A stretch of 64,000 bases of DNA from Planctomycetota bacterium (lineage in GTDB: Bacteria; Planctomycetota; SZUA-567; H5-PLA8). Of this stretch, positions 9,809 through 17,601 are shown piece by piece (within the stretch, counting starts at the first letter, position 1; each line of letters opens with the position of its first letter). The stretch spans positions 1-64,000 of the forward strand of contig JAKLKQ010000032.1 of NCBI GenBank assembly GCA_023150555.1, written 5' to 3'. The notes beneath the pieces were generated by a model. That model was not told where the DNA came from. It ran no database searches and worked only from the letters and a program-made list of their open reading frames with translations. Both the position numbers and the translations under genes were made by a program.

Positions 9809-11428
9809 CTACTTCACCGGCACGGCCTTCGTGCCAGCTTTCGTCTTGCGCGCCGAGTCCTTCTCCTTCTCTTTCGCCTTCTGCTCCAGCGGGTCGGGGA
9901 GTTCGGGCGTCCAGCAGGTGACACGGTTGCGCCCGCCGTGCTTGCTGGCGTAGAGCGCGCGGTCGGCGCGGCCGATCAACTGCTGCCCGTTCAGGCCGCT
10001 GCGGAAGAGGGCCACGCCGATGCTGAGCGTGATCGGGATCGCCTGGTTCTTCTCGCCGCGGAAGACGGTGCGTTCTACGGCCTGGCGCAGCCGTTCGGCG
10101 GTCTGCTGCGCGGCCTCGGGCGTGGCGCCGGGCATCAGGATCGCCATCTCCTCGCCGCCGTAGCGGAAGGCCATGTCTCCGGCGCGCAGCCCCGAACGCA
10201 GCACGCGCGCGACGCCCTTCAGGATCAGGTCGCCCGAGAGGTGCCCGTGTGTGTCGTTGACCTGCTTGAAGTGATCAATGTCGCACAAGAGCAACCCGAA
10301 GGGCCGCGCGCCGCCCCCCACCTCGGCGCGCAGCAACTCCAGGTGCGACAGGAAGTGCCGCTTGATGAAGAGGTCCGTCAACTGGTCGGTGATGGCGCGG
10401 CGGTCGTCTTCGTCTTTCTTCATCGCCAGCGCGATGTGCTTGGCCGACTCGACGAGCAGTTCCTCGACGGCCTCGAGCCCCGCGTGCGCGGGGTCCATGT
10501 CGTCGGCCTGCGCGCGGATGCGCAGCACACCGACGGGCTTCTGGTCGGCCATCAGGGGCACGCAGACGATCAGCGCGCTCTCGCCGCCGCCGGTGCGGTG
10601 CAGCGCGGCGGGGATCTTCTGGCGCAGCGTGCGGCGCTGGTCCAGCGCGCGCGCGGCATGCCTGCATGCGGAAGGCCCGTAGTCGAGGCGTTCGAGCAGG
10701 GCTTCCAGGGCGGCGTCGGGGTTCTGGCGCGCGGCGTCGGCTTCGGGGCTGTTGGCGGCGCGCAGCCACTGCACCTTCGCGACGGGGAACTCGCCGGCGG
10801 CCAGGTGGGCCTCGAAGCGCAGGCGTGCGCCTTCGGCGCTGACCTTGGCGTCCTTCAGGTCCGGGCCGGCGGCGTTGTCGCCCAGGCCGCCGGGTTCGAA
10901 GCAGAGGAACGCTTCCTCCTGGCTGCCGGTCTTCAGGTACGCGGCGGGCTGCACGCCTTCGCGGCCGTCGCCGCTGGCCGCAAACAGCGCAACCTCGCGG
11001 GCCTCGAAGAGTTCGCCCAGCAGCGTCAGGATGCGGTGCAGGCGGTCGCCGCGGTCGGGGATGGCCGTGCTGCGGTGGATCTCGCGCATCAGGGCCAGGC
11101 CTTCGGCCTGGATGCGCAGCCGGCGCGCCTGCAGCAGCGCCATGTCGCGTTCGGCGGCGGTGCGCGCGGCGTCGCGGCGCGCGGCGTCGGTGATGCGGCG
11201 CATGCGCAGGACTTCCCAACTCGCGAGCAGGATCCCAATGCCGGCCCCGGCGATCAGCAGCGCGGCGGCGAGCGAGGTATCGCCCAGCGGCCCGGCCGGC
11301 CAGCGCCCGATGCCCAGGATGTGCAGCGCCGAGAGCCCGCCGCAGGCGAACAGCAGCAACCCGGCGCCGAACGGCGCGAAGGCCTCGAGGAGGACCAGCG
11401 GGCGGGGGAGCGCGGCGCGGCGGCTCAT
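9809..11428 (-). CDS. Membrane GAF-GGDEF diguanylate cyclase
   Basis: 539 aa from ATG 11428 (GGGAG 6 nt upstream). Two N-terminal membrane segments come first (LVLLEAFAPFGAGLLLFACGG and LAAALLIAGAGIGILLAS). A GAF-like sensor region follows (roughly 95-360), then a GGDEF domain with LLCDIDHFKQVNDTHGHLSGD and the catalytic loop RYGGEEM near residue 424. An RxxD inhibitory I-site (RAGD) lies 5 residues before the loop, so product feedback is expected. The tail is Lys-rich. It would make c-di-GMP at the membrane. The GAF-HD-GYP-PilZ protein 6 kb away is the natural counterpart. Confidence 0.92.
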   Translation of the reverse strand: MSRRAALPRPLVLLEAFAPFGAGLLLFACGGLSALHILGIGRWPAGPLGDTSLAAALLIAGAGIGILLASWEVLRMRRITDAARRDAARTAAERDMALLQARRLRIQAEGLALMREIHRSTAIPDRGDRLHRILTLLGELFEAREVALFAASGDGREGVQPAAYLKTGSQEEAFLCFEPGGLGDNAAGPDLKDAKVSAEGARLRFEAHLAAGEFPVAKVQWLRAANSPEADAARQNPDAALEALLERLDYGPSACRHAARALDQRRTLRQKIPAALHRTGGGESALIVCVPLMADQKPVGVLRIRAQADDMDPAHAGLEAVEELLVESAKHIALAMKKDEDDRRAITDQLTDLFIKRHFLSHLELLRAEVGGGARPFGLLLCDIDHFKQVNDTHGHLSGDLILKGVARVLRSGLRAGDMAFRYGGEEMAILMPGATPEAAQQTAERLRQAVERTVFRGEKNQAIPITLSIGVALFRSGLNGQQLIGRADRALYASKHGGRNRVTCWTPELPDPLEQKAKEKEKDSARKTKAGTKAVPVK

Positions 11429-11456
11429 GCGCCGCTCCCGTATGGAAAGAGCGGAA

Positions 11457-11936
11457 TTACGGTCGCGCGGCGGACGGCGTCTGCAAAGTGGAGGACTCGA
11501 AGGAGAGCAGCGGCGCCAAGCGTTCGGCCAGCGCCGGACTGAGGCCCTTGATCGCGGCCAGATCCTGAGCATTGCGGAAGGGCCCGTGCTCCTCGCGGTG
11601 CTTCACGATCGCGGCGGCGCGCTTGGGGCCGATGCCCGGGAGCAGTTCCAGCTCCTTCGCGGTGGCCGTGTTGGGGTTCAGCTTGGCTGGAGATTCTGGC
11701 GCGGAGAAGCTTGCCGAGGCCGCGGATGCCGGCACCACGCGCACGGCTTGGCCGGGCGCGGCCGGACCCGTCATGGCGCGCATCGCCAGGAAGAGCGCAG
11801 GAATGCCCAGCACGACCAGCAGCCATACGGTCAACTCGCCGCGAGTGAGGGTCCACGGTCCTGTAACGGAGTCCCGCTTCTTAACATCGTGCAGAAGCGC
11901 GGACGACTTTAGGGGAATCGAAGGCGGCGCGTCCAA
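11457..11936 (-). CDS. ComEA-like helix-hairpin-helix membrane protein
   Basis: About 159 aa. One N-terminal membrane segment (LTVWLLVVLGIPALFLAM), a Ala/Ser/Pro linker, then a double helix-hairpin-helix: LNPNTATAKELELLPGIGPKRAAAIVKHRE and AIKGLSPALAERLAPLL. ComEA-type proteins bind dsDNA on the outer face of the membrane during DNA uptake. The start is uncertain: TTG 11936 has GGAG 7 nt upstream, and an in-frame TTG at 11951 is also possible. It lies 28 nt upstream of the GGDEF gene and may be co-transcribed. Confidence 0.85.
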   Translation of the reverse strand: MDAPPSIPLKSSALLHDVKKRDSVTGPWTLTRGELTVWLLVVLGIPALFLAMRAMTGPAAPGQAVRVVPASAASASFSAPESPAKLNPNTATAKELELLPGIGPKRAAAIVKHREEHGPFRNAQDLAAIKGLSPALAERLAPLLSFESSTLQTPSAARP

Positions 11937-12017
11937 ATTCTTGCTCCACAAGTGCAGCGGTAATAAAAAGTTACGGCTGTCATGATACCGCTGCTCGGTA
12001 CCCGAACAAGTGTGGGC

Positions 12018-12296
12018 TCAAAGGCCCTGTTTGCCTGCCATCGCGATGCCCATCAGTATTCCGGCCCACACCACGTAAAGCAGCAGTTGCATCAGCGAGA
12101 AGCGCAGCTTCCCGCCGTCGTCGCTGAGCGAACCGCGGACGCCCAGAACAAAGAAGGCCCCGGCCAGCCAGGCAAACAACATCAGGCCCGACCAGCGCGC
12201 CATGCCGGCGAAGAGCACGCTCGCGAACATGCAGAACCCCAGGACCACCATCTGCGTGGCGTATTCTTCGTCGTCGTGCTGTGGCGGCGCGTTCAT
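12018..12296 (-). CDS. Small membrane protein coupled to the DUF4026/DUF2314 gene
   Basis: 92 aa with three hydrophobic segments (MVVLGFCMFASVLFAGMA, GLMLFAWLAGAFFVLGV, LLLYVVWAGILMGIAMAG). Its ATG overlaps the stop of the upstream gene as ATGA, a strong sign of translational coupling. No family recognised. It probably works with the soluble partner encoded just before it. Confidence 0.75.
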   Translation of the reverse strand: MNAPPQHDDEEYATQMVVLGFCMFASVLFAGMARWSGLMLFAWLAGAFFVLGVRGSLSDDGGKLRFSLMQLLLYVVWAGILMGIAMAGKQGL

Positions 12297-13618
12297 TGCT
12301 GCGCCTTGCGCATGGCCGCGCGCAGTTCGTCCTTATGCATGCGGATCGCGCGCAGCGGGAAGAGGCTGCGGGGGTTGACCGGCCCGGCGGGAGTCATGAC
12401 GATCCAGTCGGTGAGGCGCTCGATGGGGTGTCTGGCGCGTTGGCCGGCCTTCATGCGCGCGATGTTGAACGGTTCGCTGGCCAGCGTGGCGTCCAGTTCG
12501 CCGCTCTCGGTCGCTTCGTGGACCTCGAACCAGAGGTGCTCGCGTTCGTTCTCGCCGCCGCCGTCGATCTCGTAGCCGAGTTTCGCGATCGCCGGGCACT
12601 GGAACTCTTTCAAGTCTTCGGCCACGGCGCTGAAGACCGCATAGGTTTTGCGCGCGCGGTCGGCCATTACCTCGGTGGCCGCGCCGGTGAAGTGCATGAT
12701 CGTATGGTCGGAGATGGGGCCGGACAGGAACTTGCTGGGGCGCACCTTGCCGCCGCCGAAGAGGCGCCCCACGAAGCCGGTGGACTCGGGCTCGCAGAGA
12801 ATCGAGCGGTCCTTGCTGTGGGAGGCGTCGTCCGGGCCGTCCCGGTACTGGTGGACGTATTTCGCCTCGGCCAGGCGGTTGAACTCGGAGACCTCGACCA
12901 GGCGGACCGCGCCGCCGGGATGGCAGACCTCGTAGGCGTCCATCGACGGCTGGATCTGCTTCTCGAGGATCAGGAAGGCCAGCAGGCGCAGCAGGTCCGC
13001 GCCGCCGAGTTGCAGGAGATCGGTAGAAGGATCCAGGATGTCGTAGTCGAATCCGCCGATTTCGGCCAAGCCGTGGGAGTGCAGCCAGCGCACGGGGTGG
13101 CGCTCGTCGCCGGCTTCGCTGCGGATCGCGTGCAGGCAGAAGATGGCCTCGACGTCCAGGTCCGCGTCGTGGCTGAGTTCGTCGTCGAGCCACGCGATCG
13201 ACCACATGCGGCCCGAGATGTGGTCCGCCACGCCGACGCCCTCGCGCCCGGCCGCCGCGCGCAGGAAGCGCAGCGCGAGCTTGCGGTCGCGCAGGACGTG
13301 CGCCTTCTCGCTTTCCATGCGCAGCGCCACCATCGAGCGCGCCGAGAGCAGGGCCTCCTTCTCCTCGGGCAGCAGGCCCACCGAGTACTCGAGCAGCTCC
13401 GGCGGCGGCATGAGTTGCTCAGGCGGGCAGAGGATCGTCGCGCGGCCCCACTGCGGATGGCGCAGCGCCATCTCCCACGACGCGCCGTCCTCCCGCTTGA
13501 TCTCGGCTTCCATTCCGGCATCGCGCAGCGCGAGGAAATCGGCCGGGCGCGGCGGCAGCTTGCCGCGGAAGAAGGCCGAGCCCAGGAAAGGGACCTTGCG
13601 TTTGAGCCAGTCGAACAT
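12293..13618 (-). CDS. DUF4026/DUF2314 protein
   Basis: 441 aa from ATG 13618, which has GGAGG 7 nt upstream; the longer ORF-track start adds non-family sequence. The C-terminal 100 residues look like DUF2314 (EHLWFEVHEA ... LASEPFNIARMKAGQRA ... LTDWIVMTPAGPVNPRSLFPLRAI). The N-terminal part resembles the DUF4026 region usually fused to it. No catalytic motif is evident, and no signal peptide or membrane segment is seen. Function unknown. The next gene, a small membrane protein, is translationally coupled. Confidence 0.75.
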   Translation of the reverse strand: MFDWLKRKVPFLGSAFFRGKLPPRPADFLALRDAGMEAEIKREDGASWEMALRHPQWGRATILCPPEQLMPPPELLEYSVGLLPEEKEALLSARSMVALRMESEKAHVLRDRKLALRFLRAAAGREGVGVADHISGRMWSIAWLDDELSHDADLDVEAIFCLHAIRSEAGDERHPVRWLHSHGLAEIGGFDYDILDPSTDLLQLGGADLLRLLAFLILEKQIQPSMDAYEVCHPGGAVRLVEVSEFNRLAEAKYVHQYRDGPDDASHSKDRSILCEPESTGFVGRLFGGGKVRPSKFLSGPISDHTIMHFTGAATEVMADRARKTYAVFSAVAEDLKEFQCPAIAKLGYEIDGGGENEREHLWFEVHEATESGELDATLASEPFNIARMKAGQRARHPIERLTDWIVMTPAGPVNPRSLFPLRAIRMHKDELRAAMRKAQQ

Positions 13619-13781
13619 GGTGTGGCCTCCGGGCTTGCAGGCGATTGTACGTGGGACGCAACGGGGAGCAACCGCTGGCGGGATTTGGCGGATGCGCTGG
13701 CGCGCGCGGCAAACGGGCATACGATAAGGGCAGTCCAACGCATTCTTCCCAAGGCAACGCCGCACGAAAGAGGGGACTTCC

Positions 13782-14849
13782 ATGGCCAAATCGAAGCTCA
13801 CCGGACCCGTCAAGACCGCCATCGCCGGCCTGGGCCGCGCGGGGTGGGGCATCCATGCGCGCATCCTGAAGACCCGGCAGGACTTTCAACTCGTAGCCGT
13901 GATCGACCCCGAAGCCGAACGCCGCGCCGAAGCCGAGCGCGACTTCCCGGGCTGCAAGGGGTACGCCGACTGGAAAAGGTTCCTCGACGATCCCAACGGC
14001 GCCGAACTGGTCGTCATCGCGACGGCCTCGATCGCGCACGTGCCGATGTCCATCGACGCGCTGAAGAAGGGCTTCCACGTGATGACCGAGAAGCCCATGG
14101 CGACGAACCTCAAGGACGCCGACAAGGTCCTAAAGGTGGCCAAGAAGGCCAAGGGCCTCTTCACGGTGCACCAGAACCACCGCGAGGACGCGGACTTGCA
14201 TCACCTGCTGAGCATCTTTGATTCGGGGCTGCTGGGCCGGGTCTTCTACATCCGCATGTTCAGCGCGGGCTTCCGGCGCCGCAACGACTGGCAGACGCTG
14301 CGCAAGTTCGGCGGCGGCACCCTGAACAACACCTGCCCGCACAACATCGACGAGTGCCTGCAACTCCTGCAGAGCCCGGTGGTTGACGTGTGGGGCGACC
14401 TCCAGCAGGCCGTCAGCGCGGGCGACACCGAGGACCACGTCCAGGTCATGATGCGGGGCAAGAACGGCCGCGTCATCGAGATCGTCGTCACCAGCGCCTG
14501 CGCGATTCCTCAGCCGCACTGGCTGGTCTTGGGCACCAAGGGCACGCTGATCAGCGAAGGCAAAGAGTTCTACATCAAGCACTTGGACCCGGCGAAGCCG
14601 CTGCCCAAGCTGAAGGTCAATGCCGCTCTCGCGGTGCCCGGCCGCAAGTACGGCGTCGTGGGCGGCGAGGAACTGAGCTTCCTCGAGAAGCGCGTGCCCG
14701 CCGCGCCTCCGGAGATGGCGAAGAACCTCTACAGCGAACTGTACCGCTCGATCCGCGAGGGCAAGAAGGCTTGGATCACGCCGGAGAGCGTCCGCGAGCA
14801 GATCCGCGTCATCGCGGCGGCGCGCAAAGGGACCAAGTTCAAGGGCTAG
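13782..14849 (+). CDS. Gfo/Idh/MocA-family oxidoreductase
   Basis: 355 aa, AGAGGGG about 6 nt before the ATG. Rossmann N-terminus VKTAIAGLGRAGWGIHARIL, the family EKP motif (VMTEKPMATN) with the catalytic Lys, and the C-terminal active-site helix (GGGTLNNTCPHNIDECLQLL) containing Asp and His. NAD(P)-dependent oxidation or reduction of a sugar, inositol or similar substrate is expected; the substrate cannot be read. The family is strongly expanded in Planctomycetota. Divergent from the DUF4026 gene. Confidence 0.9.
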   Translation: MAKSKLTGPVKTAIAGLGRAGWGIHARILKTRQDFQLVAVIDPEAERRAEAERDFPGCKGYADWKRFLDDPNGAELVVIATASIAHVPMSIDALKKGFHVMTEKPMATNLKDADKVLKVAKKAKGLFTVHQNHREDADLHHLLSIFDSGLLGRVFYIRMFSAGFRRRNDWQTLRKFGGGTLNNTCPHNIDECLQLLQSPVVDVWGDLQQAVSAGDTEDHVQVMMRGKNGRVIEIVVTSACAIPQPHWLVLGTKGTLISEGKEFYIKHLDPAKPLPKLKVNAALAVPGRKYGVVGGEELSFLEKRVPAAPPEMAKNLYSELYRSIREGKKAWITPESVREQIRVIAAARKGTKFKG

Positions 14850-15106
14850 CCTGACCCGGATAACGCCTAATGCTCGACGTGCAGGCGGGAAATTTTTCAT
14901 GCGGTGAAGCGGATTATCGGACGATACAGCCCTTGCGGGGGCAACGAGTTGCAGCGGAAAGGAGCGCGTGGAAGGTCTTGCGCACGGCGGGCTTGCGCAC
15001 TGTGCAGCATGGAATTCGCGAGCAAATCAGGTACTCTTTCCCGAATCGTTTTGGACGTTGCCCGTCTGGCAATTGTAGGGGGGAGGGCCTTTTGGAGGCT
15101 TTCAAC

Positions 15107-15661
15107 ATGTCGAAGCATAAGACGTTGCGCCGCTTGGCCTTCCCTGCGTTGGGAGTGCTGGTGGTGCTGGTCGCAGGAAGCGTTGGCCGGGTGGCCGGCG
15201 TCGCTGAAGGCAAGTACGTCGAGTCGCTGCCGAACTTCGAGCTGAAGGATCCGGCGGAGGCCGTGCACACCGACGAGTCGCTGGCGGGCCACGCCGCGGT
15301 CTTCATCGTCACGATTCCCAACGTGAAGCACGGCGAGCTGCAAGGCCAGTGGAAGCGCTACCTTACGAAGAAGGAAGAGTGGCCCGCCGAAGGCCCCAAG
15401 CTGATCATTCTGGAAGACATGAGCCAGTCCGAGTTCAAGGACAAGGCGCTGGCCAAGATGAAGGAGAAGTACAAGGCCGGTGCGCAGCCGATCCTGCTGC
15501 TGGACAACGACGGAAACGCGCGCCGGAGCTTCCGTATCATCAATGATGAGACGGTCTTGCTGATCTTCAACAAGGAAGGCAAGCTCGTGAAGGCCTACGA
15601 CGAGAAGCCCACGATCGAAGACGCGCGCGACATCCGCAAGCTGGTGGACACGCTGAAGTAA
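15107..15661 (+). CDS. Secreted or anchored thioredoxin-like protein lacking the CxxC
   Basis: 184 aa from ATG 15107 (TTGGAGG, 8 nt). N-terminal hydrophobic segment FPALGVLVVLVAGSVGRVAG serves as signal or anchor. The remainder has a thioredoxin/YtfJ-like order: FELKDPAEAVHTDESLAGHAAVFIVTIPN at the position of the usual active site, then KLIILEDMSQ, AQPILLLDNDGNARRSF and VLLIFNKEGKLVKAY. There is no cysteine pair, so redox activity is unlikely. The role may be structural or binding. An intrinsic terminator follows directly. Confidence 0.7.
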   Translation: MSKHKTLRRLAFPALGVLVVLVAGSVGRVAGVAEGKYVESLPNFELKDPAEAVHTDESLAGHAAVFIVTIPNVKHGELQGQWKRYLTKKEEWPAEGPKLIILEDMSQSEFKDKALAKMKEKYKAGAQPILLLDNDGNARRSFRIINDETVLLIFNKEGKLVKAYDEKPTIEDARDIRKLVDTLK

Positions 15662-15698
15662 CTGCGGCTACCCGGCGAACTGCGGGGGAAACGGAAAG

Positions 15699-15726
15699 GC
15701 GGGCTCTTCGGAGCCCGTCTTTTTTG
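15699..15726 (+). terminator. Intrinsic terminator after the thioredoxin-like gene
   Basis: Stem cgggctc/gagcccg with a TTCG loop, then tcttttttg. Same design as the terminator at 1431. Confidence 0.85.
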
Positions 15727-15746
15727 TTGCCAAATTTTGGCAACAA
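15724..15746. promoter_or_regulatory. Perfect 23-bp palindrome, operator candidate
   Basis: ttgttgccaaa-t-tttggcaacaa is a perfect 11-bp inverted repeat around one base. It overlaps the T-tract of the preceding terminator. It opens a 460-bp AT-richer gene-free region. Confidence 0.5.
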
Positions 15747-15856
15747 GATTTGTCACTTCGCGTGGTCCAATGGCGCTTCGAGTCACAATGACCGGATTTG
15801 TTACCATTTAGCACGATTGCCGCAACGTGCAGGGATTTTTCCGCATCCGTTTTATT

Positions 15857-15910
15857 GGAGTTACAAGATCACGTTCTTGGACTTACAAGATCGGATTTAA
15901 GGACTTACGG
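15857..15910. repeat. Three direct repeats with 22-bp spacing
   Basis: ggagttacaagatc (15857), ggacttacaagatc (15879) and ggacttacggga (15901) are spaced exactly 22 bp, two helical turns. The arrangement suits a tandem protein-binding site. No adjacent start codon identifies a target gene. Confidence 0.6.
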
Positions 15911-16004
15911 GAGCGAAACCTGGGGCCTAGAATGCCGCGCCGCAGCCCGAAGCGGCACCGTCGGGAATTGGAAGGGTTGACCGTAAAGATGTAAAATGGC
16001 GTTA

Positions 16005-16125
16005 GTAAAAGAGCCGAAGCGCGGTTTAACGCGCCCCGTTGGGGCTCGGCTCCTTAAAGGCGATGCTTTCCAGGGGCGTTGCCCCTACGGCTACTTTAGC
16101 GTCGCCTTTCTGGCGAGTTGATTTC
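16005..16125. repeat. REP-like cluster of hairpins
   Basis: Outer arm gagccga/tcggctc (16011-16017/16046-16052) encloses gcgcg/cgcgc and ccc-gtt-ggg hairpins. A second, 12-bp arm aaaggcgatgct/agcgtcgccttt (16056-16067/16098-16109) encloses aggggc-gtt-gcccct. A last small hairpin is cgcc-tttct-ggcg. Short GTT/TTT loops on GC stems in tandem are typical of REP/BIME elements. No RAYT transposase is in the window. Confidence 0.55.
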
Positions 16126-16187
16126 GCCTCGAAATCCTGCCCCAATTCCGTTCTCTATGCTCTCTGTGGCGAATGCCGTTGTTGGAC

Positions 16188-17405
16188 TCACTTCCCGCCG
16201 CGCTTGGCCCAGACCATCCAGCCGAACTCGAGTTGATCGAGCTTCTGGCCGTAGGCTTCGCTCAGCGCGTCGGCGCTGCTCTTGCCTTCCGCGAAGAGCC
16301 CCGGGAGCTTGGCGAAGGCCAGGCCGTCGCGTTCGTAGAGGTACTTCGCGATCGCCCAGCACTGCTGGTAGTCGAGCGCCGACATGCCGACCTCGTCGAG
16401 CGTGAAGACGGTGGCCCATTGCCGCGCCTTCTTGGCGTTGAGGGCCTGTGCGATGGCCTTCGTCCAGTCGGCTTCGAAGGCCACCTCGTTCTGCTCGTAG
16501 CGCACCGAGTAGCAGACGGGCGCGGCGAAGACGAGCGACTCGCAGAGGCTCGAGAAGCCGCCCGCGAACCACAGCGGCACCTTGTTCTCGGTGCTCTGCC
16601 GCACCAGCATCTGCCCGAAGCTGAAGACCGCGACGTGTCCCAGGCCGAAGCCCTTGGGCGGCACGACCAGGTCGCGACGGATCACGGTCAGGTTGCGGCT
16701 GCCGAAGCTGCTCGTCTTCTTCGCCAGCGCCTTCCAGTTCTCGTCGAGGTCCTTGTTCGAAGGGTCGGCGGCGACGTAGTCGAGGTACTTCAAATAATTG
16801 GCCTCGTTCTCGACGACGGCAATGTGCAGGTCTTCCGGCGTGCCGCGCAGGAAGGCGGCGCCGGTGCGTGCGCGCAGTTTCTGCGCGACCTGCTCGAACA
16901 AGAGCGCCGTGCCGCGCGCTTCGCTGGGGCTGGTCTGGAAGTGTCCGGTCACCTGGCGGGTCTCGAAGTCGATAAAGCCCATGCCGAGCTGCTTCTCGCG
17001 CAAAGCGTAACCCTTGTGCCGCGCGTCGCGGTCCAGGCGCTTGCCTTCGGCTTCCAGGCGTTCGATGTGGGCCTTGCCGCGCACGCATTGCGTGCACGGC
17101 AGCCAGCCCAGGCTCGCCTCAGCCGGCGGGGCTTCCTCGTTCTCGAAGAGTACGTACAGCAGCTTCAGGCTGGGCGAGACGGCGCGCCCGGTGTTGTTGC
17201 AGGGCGCGCAGTCGGCCGGGGGCGGCTCGGGGCGCTGGGCGATCTCCAGGCCGTCGTCGCCGGCGGGCGGCTTGGGTTGCACCGGTGCATCGCCGGGCGT
17301 GGCGGGGCCGGGTTCCTCGGCGGCCAGCAGCCCGCTGATAAGGAGGCAGCTCATCACGAGTGCACGGGTGCAGGTCGAGGAACGAAGCACGCGGCGGATC
17401 TCCAT
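16188..17405 (-). CDS. Secreted protein with degenerate peptidase-MA-like domain
   Basis: 405 aa from ATG 17405 (alternative ATG 17438; neither has a clear Shine-Dalgarno). The signal peptide core is ALVMSCLLISGLLA. Two Cys pairs (CAPCNNTG and CTQC) suggest a small zinc-binding or disulfide module near residues 50-90. The C-terminal half resembles planctomycete peptidase-MA-like proteins, with the conserved substrate-side motif PLWFAGGFSSLCESL. The HExxH expected before it reads GHVAVFSFGQM instead, so metal-dependent peptidase activity is doubtful. It ends in WMVWAKRGGK. Function unknown. Confidence 0.6.
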   Translation of the reverse strand: MEIRRVLRSSTCTRALVMSCLLISGLLAAEEPGPATPGDAPVQPKPPAGDDGLEIAQRPEPPPADCAPCNNTGRAVSPSLKLLYVLFENEEAPPAEASLGWLPCTQCVRGKAHIERLEAEGKRLDRDARHKGYALREKQLGMGFIDFETRQVTGHFQTSPSEARGTALLFEQVAQKLRARTGAAFLRGTPEDLHIAVVENEANYLKYLDYVAADPSNKDLDENWKALAKKTSSFGSRNLTVIRRDLVVPPKGFGLGHVAVFSFGQMLVRQSTENKVPLWFAGGFSSLCESLVFAAPVCYSVRYEQNEVAFEADWTKAIAQALNAKKARQWATVFTLDEVGMSALDYQQCWAIAKYLYERDGLAFAKLPGLFAEGKSSADALSEAYGQKLDQLEFGWMVWAKRGGK

Positions 17406-17601
17406 ATCGGCCTGAAATCTTAGACGATTCGGAAGCATGCGTGTAAGGATTTTAGTCGTACAGGAGTGCCCTGCACCTTGCGTGGGCCTGGGAACCGGGT
17501 AAAAATAGGTTTCTGCTTCCCACGCGGCAGCGGAACACGCAGGGCTGCACACGCCGCATCCGATCCCGGATGCCGGCGGCCTCCTGACCACGGAGAGCGC
17601 C

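Larger units (their letters stand above)
15747..16187. other. Gene-free region with direct repeats and hairpins
   Basis: No convincing gene. AT-richer than the surroundings. It holds three 22-bp-spaced direct repeats (15857-15910) and a hairpin cluster (16005-16125). A 41-codon ORF through the hairpin cluster (15996-16121) is judged coincidental. Confidence 0.6.

Noticed and set aside
15857-15910. Possible CRISPR repeats
   Set aside because: Only three copies, no unique spacers between them, and 22-bp pitch is too short.
15996-16121. 41-codon ORF (MALVKEPKRG...)
   Set aside because: It reads straight through the REP-like hairpin cluster, so the open frame is probably incidental; no Trp or branched-chain codon enrichment and no gene follows on the plus strand.
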